In this document: positions 19,344-29,400 of the stretch, piece after piece
How the letters are laid out: each line of letters begins with the position of its first letter
Position numbering within the stretch: position 1 is the first letter of the stretch
NCBI RefSeq assembly: GCF_021559775.1
Contig: NZ_CP056047.1
Location: forward strand, 1,860,001 to 1,924,000
Source: Gillisella vitis
Lineage (GTDB): Bacteria > Pseudomonadota > Alphaproteobacteria > Rhizobiales > Rhizobiaceae
DNA: 64,000 nucleotides
Direction: 5' to 3'
Made by a program: the position numbers and the translations under genes
The notes under the pieces: model-generated
What the model saw: only the letters and a program-made list of their open reading frames with translations
Told to the model about the DNA's origin: nothing
Databases searched by the model: none

Positions 19344-19616
19344 ATGGAGCTTGTTAACAATATGAAAGAAATAATCGATTGTCGTGGGCTTACGCCGGCC
19401 ATCATTGCTGTTCGGGTTAAACAACGCCTTGTCGATCAAGCTTTAGAAACGCCCGAGCTCTGCGTGCTCGTGGAGAACCAGCATCACGCCAGTTTATTCG
19501 GTCAGGTCTGTCCCGAGCTGGCTGATCGCATTCAAATCGTCGCGATTGACTGTGGGGCTCTGCCGGACGATATACGAGGCGCGGCGGTCCAACGATTTGT
19601 TAGCGCCAATGCTTGA
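19344..19616 (+). CDS. Small TusA/SirA-like protein without the CPxP motif
   Basis: A 90-residue protein. After the start (ATG 19344; ATG 19362 also possible) it reads MKEIIDCRGLTPAIIAVRVK, which resembles the DxRGLxCPxPVxxxKxxL opening of TusA sulfur carriers. The catalytic Cys-Pro-x-Pro is replaced by Thr-Pro-Ala-Ile; a cysteine is instead present just before RGL. The remainder (LCVLVENQHHASLFGQ) has no clear match. If it has the TusA fold it cannot act by the usual persulfide. It lies between an aminotransferase and a decarboxylase, and its stop overlaps the next start. The role is unknown; the fold assignment is tentative. Confidence 0.5.
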   Translation: MELVNNMKEIIDCRGLTPAIIAVRVKQRLVDQALETPELCVLVENQHHASLFGQVCPELADRIQIVAIDCGALPDDIRGAAVQRFVSANA

Positions 19617-20865
19617 GCGATCCGATCTGGCCAAAATCGACCCAACCACTTTAGTGGAGCCGGAGGCGACAGAATCTTGGTGGCGGCGGGACGACCTTCG
19701 TTATGTCAATGGTCGTCTAACGTTAGGAGACTGCGATCTTACTGCGGCGGCACTAAAGCTGGAAACGCCGCTCTACGTTTTACGCGGGGCCAAGGTCATT
19801 GAAAAGATTTGCCAGCTGCACCAGGTGCTTCGTGATGCGGGAGTGAATCATAGAGTCTACTACGCTATCAAGGCAAACCGGAGCCCGCAGCTTCTTAGCT
19901 TTTTATCGGAAAAGCGAATTGTCGGTGCTGACGTTTGCTCGCCCGAGGAGCTAAAGCATGCTCTGGCCTGCGGGTTCCGTGAGAAGGACATCTCATTTAC
20001 CGGAACATCTCTCAGTGCACGTGACGTTGATGATTTAGCACGGTTCGATTGTATTAGCCTCAATCTCGACTCGCTCTCTGCTCTTGAGCGCTTCGGCAGA
20101 CTTTGTCCAGGTCGAGAGATCGGCATCCGGATCAATCCTGATCTGGGTATCAGCTATACTGGCAATGACATGCTGAAATATAGCGGGTGCCAGACCACTA
20201 AATTTGGCATCTACCTGGACAGTTTTGACGATGCACTTGCCATTGCGAAGCGACATGCACTCAAAGTCGTGCGGCTGCATTTCCACGCGGGTTCTGGATA
20301 CCTCAACGAAGGACTGGAGGACTTGCAAGCGATACTGACGGCAAGTCATGAGTTCATGCATCGCCTGCCCAACCTGACGGAAGTGAATATTGGCGGCGGT
20401 CTCGGAGTTCCACACCGCTATAGTGACCGCCCGCTTGATTTGCACAGATGGGCTGATGTTATTGCAAAAGCATTTGCTGATCGTGGCATTCGAATCGCAC
20501 TGGAACCCGGTGATTTCTTAGTTAAGGAAGCTGGCGTCTTACTGACAACAGTCACGTATCGTGAAACGCGAAAGCAGACTGAGTTCGTCGGAGTCGATGC
20601 CGGCTTCAACCTCGCTATGGAACCAGCTTTTTATAGTCTACCGTGCCACCCTGTTCCTACAGTTCCTCGCCCCGTGCCTAAGCGCCCACTGACTGTCGTG
20701 GGCAATATAAATGAAGCGCTTGATAAATGGGCCGTAGAGCATGAGATGCCGGCGCCTGAAGAGGGTGATGTTATCGCGCTTATTAATGCCGGTGGATATG
20801 CCGCTTCGATGAGATCTGATCATTGTATGCGCGGTGCGGCACGCGAGCTGTTTCTTCATGATTGA
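19609..20865 (+). CDS. PLP-dependent decarboxylase, LysA/ODC type (fold type III)
   Basis: About 418 residues from ATG 19609, which overlaps the preceding stop. An ATG at 19546 would give a longer overlap and is less likely. The alanine-racemase-like barrel is clear: YYAIKANRSPQLL carries the Schiff-base lysine (K88), RLHFHAGSGYLN the substrate-side histidines, VNIGGGLGVP the phosphate-binding glycines, and ALEPGDFLV the glutamate near the PLP ring. The C-terminal barrel ends NAGGYAASMRSDHCMRG. The usual GPxCES segment that supplies the catalytic cysteine from the partner subunit reads VGNINEALD, so that cysteine is absent. Diaminopimelate, ornithine or a related diamino acid is the likely substrate class. 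It should be cytoplasmic. Confidence 0.82.
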   Translation: MLERSDLAKIDPTTLVEPEATESWWRRDDLRYVNGRLTLGDCDLTAAALKLETPLYVLRGAKVIEKICQLHQVLRDAGVNHRVYYAIKANRSPQLLSFLSEKRIVGADVCSPEELKHALACGFREKDISFTGTSLSARDVDDLARFDCISLNLDSLSALERFGRLCPGREIGIRINPDLGISYTGNDMLKYSGCQTTKFGIYLDSFDDALAIAKRHALKVVRLHFHAGSGYLNEGLEDLQAILTASHEFMHRLPNLTEVNIGGGLGVPHRYSDRPLDLHRWADVIAKAFADRGIRIALEPGDFLVKEAGVLLTTVTYRETRKQTEFVGVDAGFNLAMEPAFYSLPCHPVPTVPRPVPKRPLTVVGNINEALDKWAVEHEMPAPEEGDVIALINAGGYAASMRSDHCMRGAARELFLHD

Positions 20866-20916
20866 ATACATTTATGCCTCCCTTAGCTAGCTGAAAGGCA
20901 CTCTAAAAAGGATGTC

Positions 20917-21828
20917 ATGAACATGAATTGCGATAAATCACTACTGGAAGCTCCAAGTTTTGCCTTTGATCCAACCGATCCTTGGACAGAAACGTTTCAA
21001 ATCGGGCTGTGGCGTGCGGGACTCCAAGGTAGACATGTATATGAGGTCGGGATTGGAACGGGAACCAATGCGGTTTTTCTACTCGACAAATGCGACGTCG
21101 CCTCTGCATCTGGCAGCGATATTGACCCGCGGCTAACGATGCTCGCGATCCGTAATGTCGCAAAGCTAACGCCAGAACGGGCCGAGCGGTTTCACCCCGT
21201 CGAGGGTGCGGTGAGCTTGATCGACACGGAGGATGCACGCACCGCGATCACCGCAGCCGATGTGGTCATCGCGTGCCTTCCGCAGGTCGGTTGTCCGACT
21301 GATAAAAGGCTGGCGCAAGTCTATAGCAAATGGCGCGGCAGCGCGGATTACTCAGTGCCCAATAAGTCCGACGATCACTACGCGCACTATTACCCTTGGT
21401 CAACCTTCGAAGAATTTCCGTTTAATGCAATTGGACTTGGACTGAACCAAGCACTTCTGCAACAGATTAAATTATATGCGCCATGTGCCGAAGTAATAAT
21501 GAACATTGGATGCCGCGTTGGCCATGAGACTATTCTCAATTTCTTTCGCGCAAATGGCTACGAACCAGAGTGTCTACATACACAAATCGTTCGCCAACAC
21601 AAGGAGACGAGTATCGCATTCTTCGTTGCAATTGAGCGAATCCTCGACGGTACCGGGTTTGAAAAGGAATTTGCGTGTGAATTCTATGCCGATAGAGACG
21701 GCGGTATCAGGCTGTCAGCCCTGAAGGCTGCAGCACTCCTAGCCAAAAACGCGGATGCTGAACTATTCCACGAGGTGACCACGTTCCGCTGTCGGTCACT
21801 AGGCTCCGCCCAAATTGCTGCACAATAA
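20917..21828 (+). CDS. Class I SAM-dependent methyltransferase-like enzyme
   Basis: A 303-residue Rossmann methyltransferase. Motif I is YEVGIGTGTNAVFLL at about residues 42-56, and ASGSDIDPRLTMLAIRNV provides the acidic residue for SAM ribose binding. AADVVIACLPQVGCPTD is at the position of the NPPY-type motif IV but reads LPQV, so it is not a standard N-methyltransferase site. ATG 20917 has AAAAAGGA upstream. The position between a decarboxylase and the reductoisomerase fusion suggests it acts on a small amino or keto acid. SAM-dependent cyclases (such as those making azetidine carboxylate) share this fold and should be considered as well as plain methylation. Confidence 0.75.
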   Translation: MNMNCDKSLLEAPSFAFDPTDPWTETFQIGLWRAGLQGRHVYEVGIGTGTNAVFLLDKCDVASASGSDIDPRLTMLAIRNVAKLTPERAERFHPVEGAVSLIDTEDARTAITAADVVIACLPQVGCPTDKRLAQVYSKWRGSADYSVPNKSDDHYAHYYPWSTFEEFPFNAIGLGLNQALLQQIKLYAPCAEVIMNIGCRVGHETILNFFRANGYEPECLHTQIVRQHKETSIAFFVAIERILDGTGFEKEFACEFYADRDGGIRLSALKAAALLAKNADAELFHEVTTFRCRSLGSAQIAAQ

Positions 21829-21847
21829 GCGTTAAGGAGCAAAACAA

Positions 21848-23389
21848 ATGTACTTTGATGATTGCGTAGACCTATCATTTATCAAGGACAAGACCGTCGC
21901 CGTTATCGGCTTTGGGATTCAAGGAAAGGCGTTTGCCGCGAACCTGCGTGATAGCGGCATTTCGTTAGTCGTTGGCAACATTGAAGACAGCTACAAATTT
22001 GAAGCAATTAAGGACGGGTTTGATACACAGTCGGTCGGCGATGCGGCACGGTTAGCCGACGTGATTGTTTTGCTTATACCGGAGCATGCACATCAGGAAG
22101 TATTTCATCGTGATATCAGGGCAAATCTCCGTCCAAACGATCTGTTAATCGTTGCGCATGGCTACTCAATTCGCTTCGGAGAGATTAAGCTCCCTTGCGG
22201 CGTAGACGTTGCTCTATTAGCTCCCAAGATGTTCGGCAAGCCGATTCGCCGACGCTATCTCGAAGGCGGCGGCGTTTTGGCTTTCATTGACGTAATACAA
22301 GATGCTTCAACCAGTGCACTTAAAAAAACGTTGTGCATAGCCAAGGCAGTAGGTTTTACGCGTGAAGGTGTAGTCCCGGTCTCGTATGATCAGGAGACTG
22401 AACTCGACCTTTTTCAGGAGCAATTTCTCACACCGCTGCTGATCGATGCATTTCGCATGGCATTCGAAATTTTGATTGAAAACGGCTACGATCCCGTAGC
22501 CTCCTTCTTAGACACGTGTGGCTCCGGTGAGATGGCCGAAATGCTACTGGAGGCTGCCAACGTGGGCCTTTTTGAAGTAATTGAGCAGCAGGGCTCTCCC
22601 ACATGTCGTTATGGTGTTCAAAAGTATCTGAACGCACTTATCAACACATCGACCAAGACCAAGGGTAAAATAATCCTCGATGATATCCGTAACGGCGCTT
22701 TCCAGGCTGAGCTTACAAGAGAGGCGCAAAGTGGCTACCCCTCGTTAGAGGCGTACCGTGCTACAAGTAAAGCTAGTGAATTGACGAAGACCCACATGCG
22801 TCTTAAACAAATGCTGGGCAAACAAAAGGATGAGACACAAATAATTCTTGGGGACGAGACGGCACTTCGCCCCTCTTATTGCGATGTAGTAGAGAGTGCA
22901 GTTATCTGTGAGGCTCACGACAAGATCGTCGGAATTCTCAATTCCAATGATGCCCGCTACGAGATGGTCAAGCATGAGGCGGAAGGGCGTACAGAGGCCG
23001 TCGCTGAACTGCGCCGCACTCCTGTCTCTCATAGTGGCAAAGCAATCCTATGTAAGTTAAAAGGTAGCGGACGCACCGAAGATTATGTGCTTGCGGTGGT
23101 CGCGGGTGATAGGCGCGTTGACATGAAAGCCCTTGCGCGAAAGTTCGGCGGCACCGCCGCCAGCTTCGCGTCGTCCGACGACGTCATCCGCTTAACTGGT
23201 TGCGTTCCTGGTGCCGTGCCACCGTTTGCGCCGAGCAATCGACTTCCACTCGTGGTCGATGCCGTCTTTGTTGAAGAGAACTCAACCATAGCCTTCAACG
23301 CTGGTTGCCTCGACCGTTCCATCATCATGGAGATGAGAGACTACTTACGGATCTTCCAACCTCAGGCACACGAAATAGGAATGGCATAA
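21848..23389 (+). CDS. Ketol-acid reductoisomerase homologue fused to a YbaK/ProX-type aminoacyl-tRNA deacylase domain
   Basis: 513 residues. Residues about 10-330 are a KARI homologue: VAVIGFGIQGKAFAANLRDS binds NADPH and HGYSIRFGEI follows. QETELDLFQEQ keeps the Asp and Glu of the first metal site. The backbone IlvC in this window (50965-51984) has APKGPGH, ECLHEV and [10 protein letters not shown] where this protein has APKMFGK, DTCGSGEM and EQQGSPTCRYG, so second-site metal ligands and the substrate serine appear changed. Residues about 390-505 match YbaK/ProX editing domains (KAILCKLKGSG, AVVAGDRRVDMKALARKFGG, LTGCVPGAVPPFA, FNAGCLDRSIIMEMRDYL). That domain hydrolyses mischarged aminoacyl-tRNA. 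The start has AAGGAGC upstream. I know of no such fusion. The probable role is reduction of a non-standard keto acid plus proofreading; both are inference. Confidence 0.82.
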   Translation: MYFDDCVDLSFIKDKTVAVIGFGIQGKAFAANLRDSGISLVVGNIEDSYKFEAIKDGFDTQSVGDAARLADVIVLLIPEHAHQEVFHRDIRANLRPNDLLIVAHGYSIRFGEIKLPCGVDVALLAPKMFGKPIRRRYLEGGGVLAFIDVIQDASTSALKKTLCIAKAVGFTREGVVPVSYDQETELDLFQEQFLTPLLIDAFRMAFEILIENGYDPVASFLDTCGSGEMAEMLLEAANVGLFEVIEQQGSPTCRYGVQKYLNALINTSTKTKGKIILDDIRNGAFQAELTREAQSGYPSLEAYRATSKASELTKTHMRLKQMLGKQKDETQIILGDETALRPSYCDVVESAVICEAHDKIVGILNSNDARYEMVKHEAEGRTEAVAELRRTPVSHSGKAILCKLKGSGRTEDYVLAVVAGDRRVDMKALARKFGGTAASFASSDDVIRLTGCVPGAVPPFAPSNRLPLVVDAVFVEENSTIAFNAGCLDRSIIMEMRDYLRIFQPQAHEIGMA

Positions 23390-23469
23390 CCCGCCTTATT
23401 TTCAAGCCGATCAAGAAGATCGACGAATGTATTGCATACCCCTCCTTTGACAGTAAAGAGAGATGACCG

Positions 23470-26400
23470 GTGCAAGAAATTCAGCCCATTATTCTTCACG
23501 AACCGTCTGATGTCTTCCTTCGACTTTTTGCGTTTCCGCATGCCGGCGGATCGTCTACAAGCTTTCGCGACTGGCCTAAGTTTCTTATTGAAGGCGTCGA
23601 GTTGGTTTCCTACCAACTCCCGGGCCGCGGCGCATTAAAATCTATACCGCCCTTGAGGCGGATTGAGCCGATTGTAGATGCCTTAACCGATATGGTGGCG
23701 GCTGCAGATGATGGTACGCCGTACATTTTTTTCGGCCATAGTTTCGGGGCTTTACTTGCACATCTAGTGTGCGAGGAGCTTCGAATGCGCGGCGCATCAC
23801 TGCCGCGACATATTATTCTATCAGCGCACCGCGCACCGCATATGCAGCCCCGGCACGAGCCGGGCGGCAGATTAAAATTCGAACTGCCCGATGCTGAGTT
23901 TCTCGATGTTGTGAAATCTTGGGGTCTTGTCTCCAATGAAATTCTTTCCGACCAGGAGTTCCTTCAGCTCGCATTACCCGCACTACGAGCGGACCTCGAA
24001 GTCGATGAGACTTGCATCATCGACATTGGTCGAGTTTCATCGTTACCAGCGACACTTTTTTATGGCGTTGAAGATCCAACTGTAACAAAGGACGAATTGG
24101 AAGGATGGTCATCTCATTACAGCGAGCTATCCGTTGAGACGTTTCATGGTGGGCATTTCTACACGGTCGAATGTGAAAAAAGCTTCTCAGTTGCACTAAA
24201 CCATATACTTGCTGTCACGCAAGAGGCTTGTCCGCGCGCTATTATGACCGCCGCAGCTGCGCAAGAATTGGGAAACGAAACGCTTTGGCAACGCTTTGAA
24301 AAGGAAGTTTGGAATCACCCAACGAGGCACGCCCTTGTAGAAGGGGATCGAACATGGCAGTTTGATGAACTGCGAAAAAGCGCTATTAGTTTAGCAAGTG
24401 CCCTGCGAGAGCATGGCGTCATCAAAGGTGATGCTATCGGATTTTTCCTACCGCATTGTGCAGAATACAGTATCGGTATTTTAGCAAGCACCTATCTCGG
24501 AGCTCCTGCCTGCCTTTTAGAAAAGGGATGGTCGGATGATATTTTACACACGTTTATTGAGGCAGTTAAGCCCAAAGTAATTATCACAATACGGGATTTG
24601 GTAAAGCGTCTTCCGGATGAGCTTAAAAGTAGCGGCGCTGTACTGCTTGTTGGCGAGGATGCCTTGCCTCTTCCCGAGAAGTTCTCGCAAAGCCCGGCCG
24701 CCGTCGTTGGCGATGATATTGCAATGATCTCGATGACCAGCGGATCGATGGGAAAACCCAAAGCGGTCCTCACAACGCATAGAGGCTGCCTCTTCTGTTT
24801 CCAGGCGCGTTACGACCGCTATCCCTACCGGCCAGATTCTCGCGAAGGTCTGAACGTATTCTTTGCATGGGAGTGCTTGCGTCCGATATTGCAGGGAGTG
24901 ACAGCAGTGGTCGTCCCAGACGACCGGATTTTTGACCCCGTGCAACTTGTGGAAATACTCGAGCGGGAGTGCATCACGCGAATCATAGCCACTCCTTCCC
25001 TACTAGAAAGTGTACTCGACAACGCGGTCGTCGGCCCTGCCCTCAACAAACGGCTCGCTCATATGGAAATGTGGTTGTTAATGGGCGAGGTCGTGACCAG
25101 TCGTATCGTGGCGAAGGCGCGTGATCGGTTGCCAAAGAACGTAGGCCTCGTCAACGCTTATAGTACTTGGGAAAGTCTCGATATAGCCTTTGCCGACCTG
25201 CTCGTAGAAACAAGCCAGACGAAATCCGTCACGGTGCCAGTAGGAAAAATTCTCGACGGCAGCACCGCCATAATACTTGATACTAAACAGCGGCCCGTCC
25301 CTTATGGGGCCACAGGCGAACTCTACTTCGCTAGTCCCGGTATTGCACCCGGGTACTTTCAAGATGCCGTAAAAACAGCGGAACGATTCATCCATTTTGG
25401 CAAAAAAAATGCCGAATGGGGTATACCAGAGTTCATCTACTATCGCACTGGTGACCGGGCACGATTTCTGCCCGATGGGCAGCTTCAGGTTCTTGGTCGC
25501 TTGGATGACACCGTGAAATTGCGCGGTTTTAAAGTCTCTTTGCTCGCTACGGAGCGCGTCCTTGAAGCCGAGCCAGGAGTTGTCCGTGCGATTGTAATCC
25601 CGGTCATCGACAGCGAAACAGGACAACCCATACACACGGTGGCTTATATACATGGTATTGACGGCATGCCTTCAGAGACGACGCTAGCCCGAGTACGGTT
25701 GCGAGGCTCGCTGCATCTCCCAGAGTATGCCCGTCCACGGCACTACGTAGGACTAGATCACATCCCATTACGAGAGGGTGAATCACGCAAACTCGACCTT
25801 AGCAAATTGCCCGCCCCGCCAGACGAAATGGAGCCCTTTGCGTCTTCCTCTCTCTCCGCTGTAGAATCCAAGATCGCCACCGCGTGGAGGAGCGTGTTGA
25901 AGATCAAACATGTGCAAGCGGAGGACAATTTTTTCTCTCTTGGGGGCGACTCCCTTGCTGCGGCGCGCTTAACCAGCGCACTGGCGGATCAGTATGGCAT
26001 CAGTCTCTCCGTACTCGATGTGTTTGATTACCCGACAATTGCGCAAATGGCTTCGGTCCTCAACGAGTCTGGAACCCAACCGCACGAAATCAAGTGCATA
26101 GTTGACAAGGTCCCGCGACAATCAACCAAACTAGCAGTTGTTGGGATGGCTGGTCGCTTCCCAGGTGCCGATTCGATATTCTCATTCTGGGAAAATCTGA
26201 AAGCTGGGAAGGACACTCTGTCGATTTTCGATCGCGAAACGCTCGAGCGAAAAGGTGTTCCGCCAGAGGTTATAAACCATCCGAATTGGGTGCCCGTCGC
26301 TCAGAAAATCAACGATGCGGACAAGTTCGATGCGGGCTTTTGGTCGATCAGTAAGCGTGAATCCGAGATCATGGATCCACAGCATCGCGTCTTCATAGAA

Positions 26401-29400
26401 GTCGCCGCTGCGGCGCTAGAGCAGGCGGGTTATCTACGCAGCAAAAATCCCTATCGATACCGTACTGGCGTCTTCGCCTCTTGCGGGATCGACGGATACC
26501 TTGTCCATCACCTTGATGGCGGAGGTCTCAAGACGCCGCTGGACCCAACTGGGCTATTCCTGACGGAAATAGGCAATGAAAAAGACTACATTGCGACCCG
26601 GGTCTCCTATTTGCTGGATCTTGGCGGCCCCTCGCTAACGGTAACGTCGGCCTGTAGTAGCACGCTTGTCGCTGTGGCGCAGGCGGCGCAATCGATCCTT
26701 TCGGGCCAGTGCGACATGGCCATTGCGGGTGGCTCGTCTATCAACTTCCCTAATTTCGGCTATCGCTACGAGAACGGCCTTGTTGGCAGTGTCGATGGCC
26801 ATGTACGACCATTCGATCAGGAAGCGAGTGGCACGCTTTTTGGAGATTCAGTCGGCGCAGTGGTGCTTAAGCACTTAGACGATGCAATCGCCGACGGCGA
26901 TCACATCTGGGCGGTGATGTCGGGCTTTGGCCTTTCGAATGATGGAATCGTTAAGGCGGGATATGCGGCGCCTAGCGCCAAGGCGCAAACCCGTTGTATT
27001 TCGGATGCGATCAAGATGGCCAATATCGATTCCGAGGCGATTTCTTACGTTGAATGCCATGCAACCGCGACGCTCGTGGGGGACGCGATCGAAATAAAAG
27101 GCCTCAAGGACGCCTTCGACGCGCACCGGGCGGGAGAGATGTCGAAGCCTGGCACCTGCCGCATTGGCAGCGTGAAAGGCAATATCGGGCATGCGAACTG
27201 CGCTGCTGGGATCACCGGCTTCATCAAAACGGTACTTAGCCTACATCATCGCAGTCTGGTGAAGACAGCAAATTTTGATAAGCTGAACCATAAGCTTGTC
27301 GATATAGTAGAGTGTAATGGCTCTCCCTTCTCGGTTCAGACTAACTTAGAACCGTGGGAAGTTTCGGACCCAAACCGACAGTTGCCCAGACGCGCAGGAG
27401 TTTCCAGCTTCGGTATAGGCGGCACTAATGCCCACGTTATTCTTGAAGAGGCGCCGGAGTTCGGATCGTTTGGGGAAGCTTCTAGATTACACCTCGCTAC
27501 GATAACAGGCAAGTCGCCCGAGGCGCTCGCTCGCAACTGCTCCGAATTAGCAGGTGCTGTCGCGGGAATGGCCCCAGATGAACTTACATCCGCTATATGG
27601 GCGCTAAACACGAGACGCGAGCATCATCAGGTACGCGCAGCCACAGTGATCACCGGCAATTCGGGGGAAGCCGCGACTAAAATTGCCGCCCTTGCCCATG
27701 TCCAGCCGAAACAAACAGAAGGTCACGCCGCGACGATTGCGTTCTGCTTCTCTGGGCAAGGATCTCAGCATCCTGCTATGGCGCGCGCGCTCTATAGCGG
27801 CATAGCTGACGGTGGACGTTTCCGTACACGGTTTGAACTGGTTTGCAGGCATCTGGCAACCCATTTGGAAGAAGATCCTGTCCAATTGCTGCTCCATGCC
27901 GATGAAATCTCGGTCAAGCGCCCGATAATAACGCAATGCGGTCTATTTGCTGTAGAGTATGCTCTCGCCGCGAGCCTGATAGACATCGGTTTAAGGCCCG
28001 TTGCAATGGCCGGCCACAGTGTCGGCGAATATGCTGCCGCCGCAATCTCCGGCATCGTTAATCTTGAGGACGCCGCAAGGCTTGTTGCTAATCGTGCACT
28101 TGCGTCAGAGGCCATGCTTGATGAAAAACACGACGCAAACCATATCGGTGGTATGCTCAGCGTGGCTGGCGATGTCCAGCAGATCAATCAGTGGCTCGAA
28201 GCAAACAAACCCGATACGCTATGGCTCGCAGTAGAAAACACATCCAATCAAATTGTGATCGCGGGCCGCTTAGTTGATCTTGAACCTGCCGAGTACGAAC
28301 TGACCAAGAGAGGGTTCCATTGCCGAAGGGTGTCAGTCAGCCACCCTTTTCACAGTCCGTTAATGCAGCCCGTGGCGGACAAATTGAACGAAACTGCTCG
28401 AGGTATAGTCAGCCAAGCCCCAACCATTCCTATGGCGAGCAATGTTAGCGGAACATGGTTCAATAACAGCGGTGTCGCAAGCGACTATTGGTCACGGCAC
28501 GTAACCTCCCGTGTTCTTTGGAGCGCTAACGTGGAAAAGTTACTGCAATGGGAGCCGGATATCATTCTTGAAATTGGTCCTGGGGCGGTACTGACCAATC
28601 TCATCGGCAAACACCTACGCGGCCGCGCGGCTGCTAAACAACCAATCATACTCCCTTCTCTGTCTGATTTTTCCGAAGCGCCAATGGAAAACGAGTGTAG
28701 GTTCCTGAGCATGCTCGGCACGCTGTGGTCTCATGGCGCATCTATCAACTGGGAGAAGTTTCACGAATCTCATGGAGGACCGCCCAAACCTCGAAGGCAA
28801 CCGGTTCTACCGACTTATTCGTTCGAGAAAACTAGCTTTTGGGCTCGGCCAGACAAATCCATCTATGTCGATCCCCATGCAACTTCCATTGTGGTGCCGG
28901 AACCAAATACAGCACGGTGCCTTGTTCGGACTACAACAAAGCCCGCAGCTAGGATCAAGCTCTATTGTTTCCCATTCGCTGGAGGATCTGCAGCAACGTT
29001 TAAGCATTGGTCGAAGAATTCGCCCAATTGGTTGGATATAGTGGCTGTAGAGTATCCTAGGCGTAGCGGTAAGAACGGTGAAATCGACCTGCAAGACGGA
29101 TCGGCAGACAGCATTTTTCTACAAGAATTGTCAGCGTCAATTCGTGATGACGCGGGCAATGGCCACATCGCTTTCTGTGGCGTGAGTCTCGGCGTAACGG
29201 TTGCTACTGCACTTCTCAACGGGCCATTGCGAGACCTCGCGGATAGCAAGCAGATCGCCGGACTGATCCTCGTCGGCCGTTCGCCATTCGGTGTCGATGA
29301 GAGCGAAAAAATAGATTGCAATGAGTTCCTACTCACGCCGCCTGACATGCAGTTGGATCTCCTGTGGCGAGAGCAAGTTTTACCGTTGCTTAAAGAAGAC

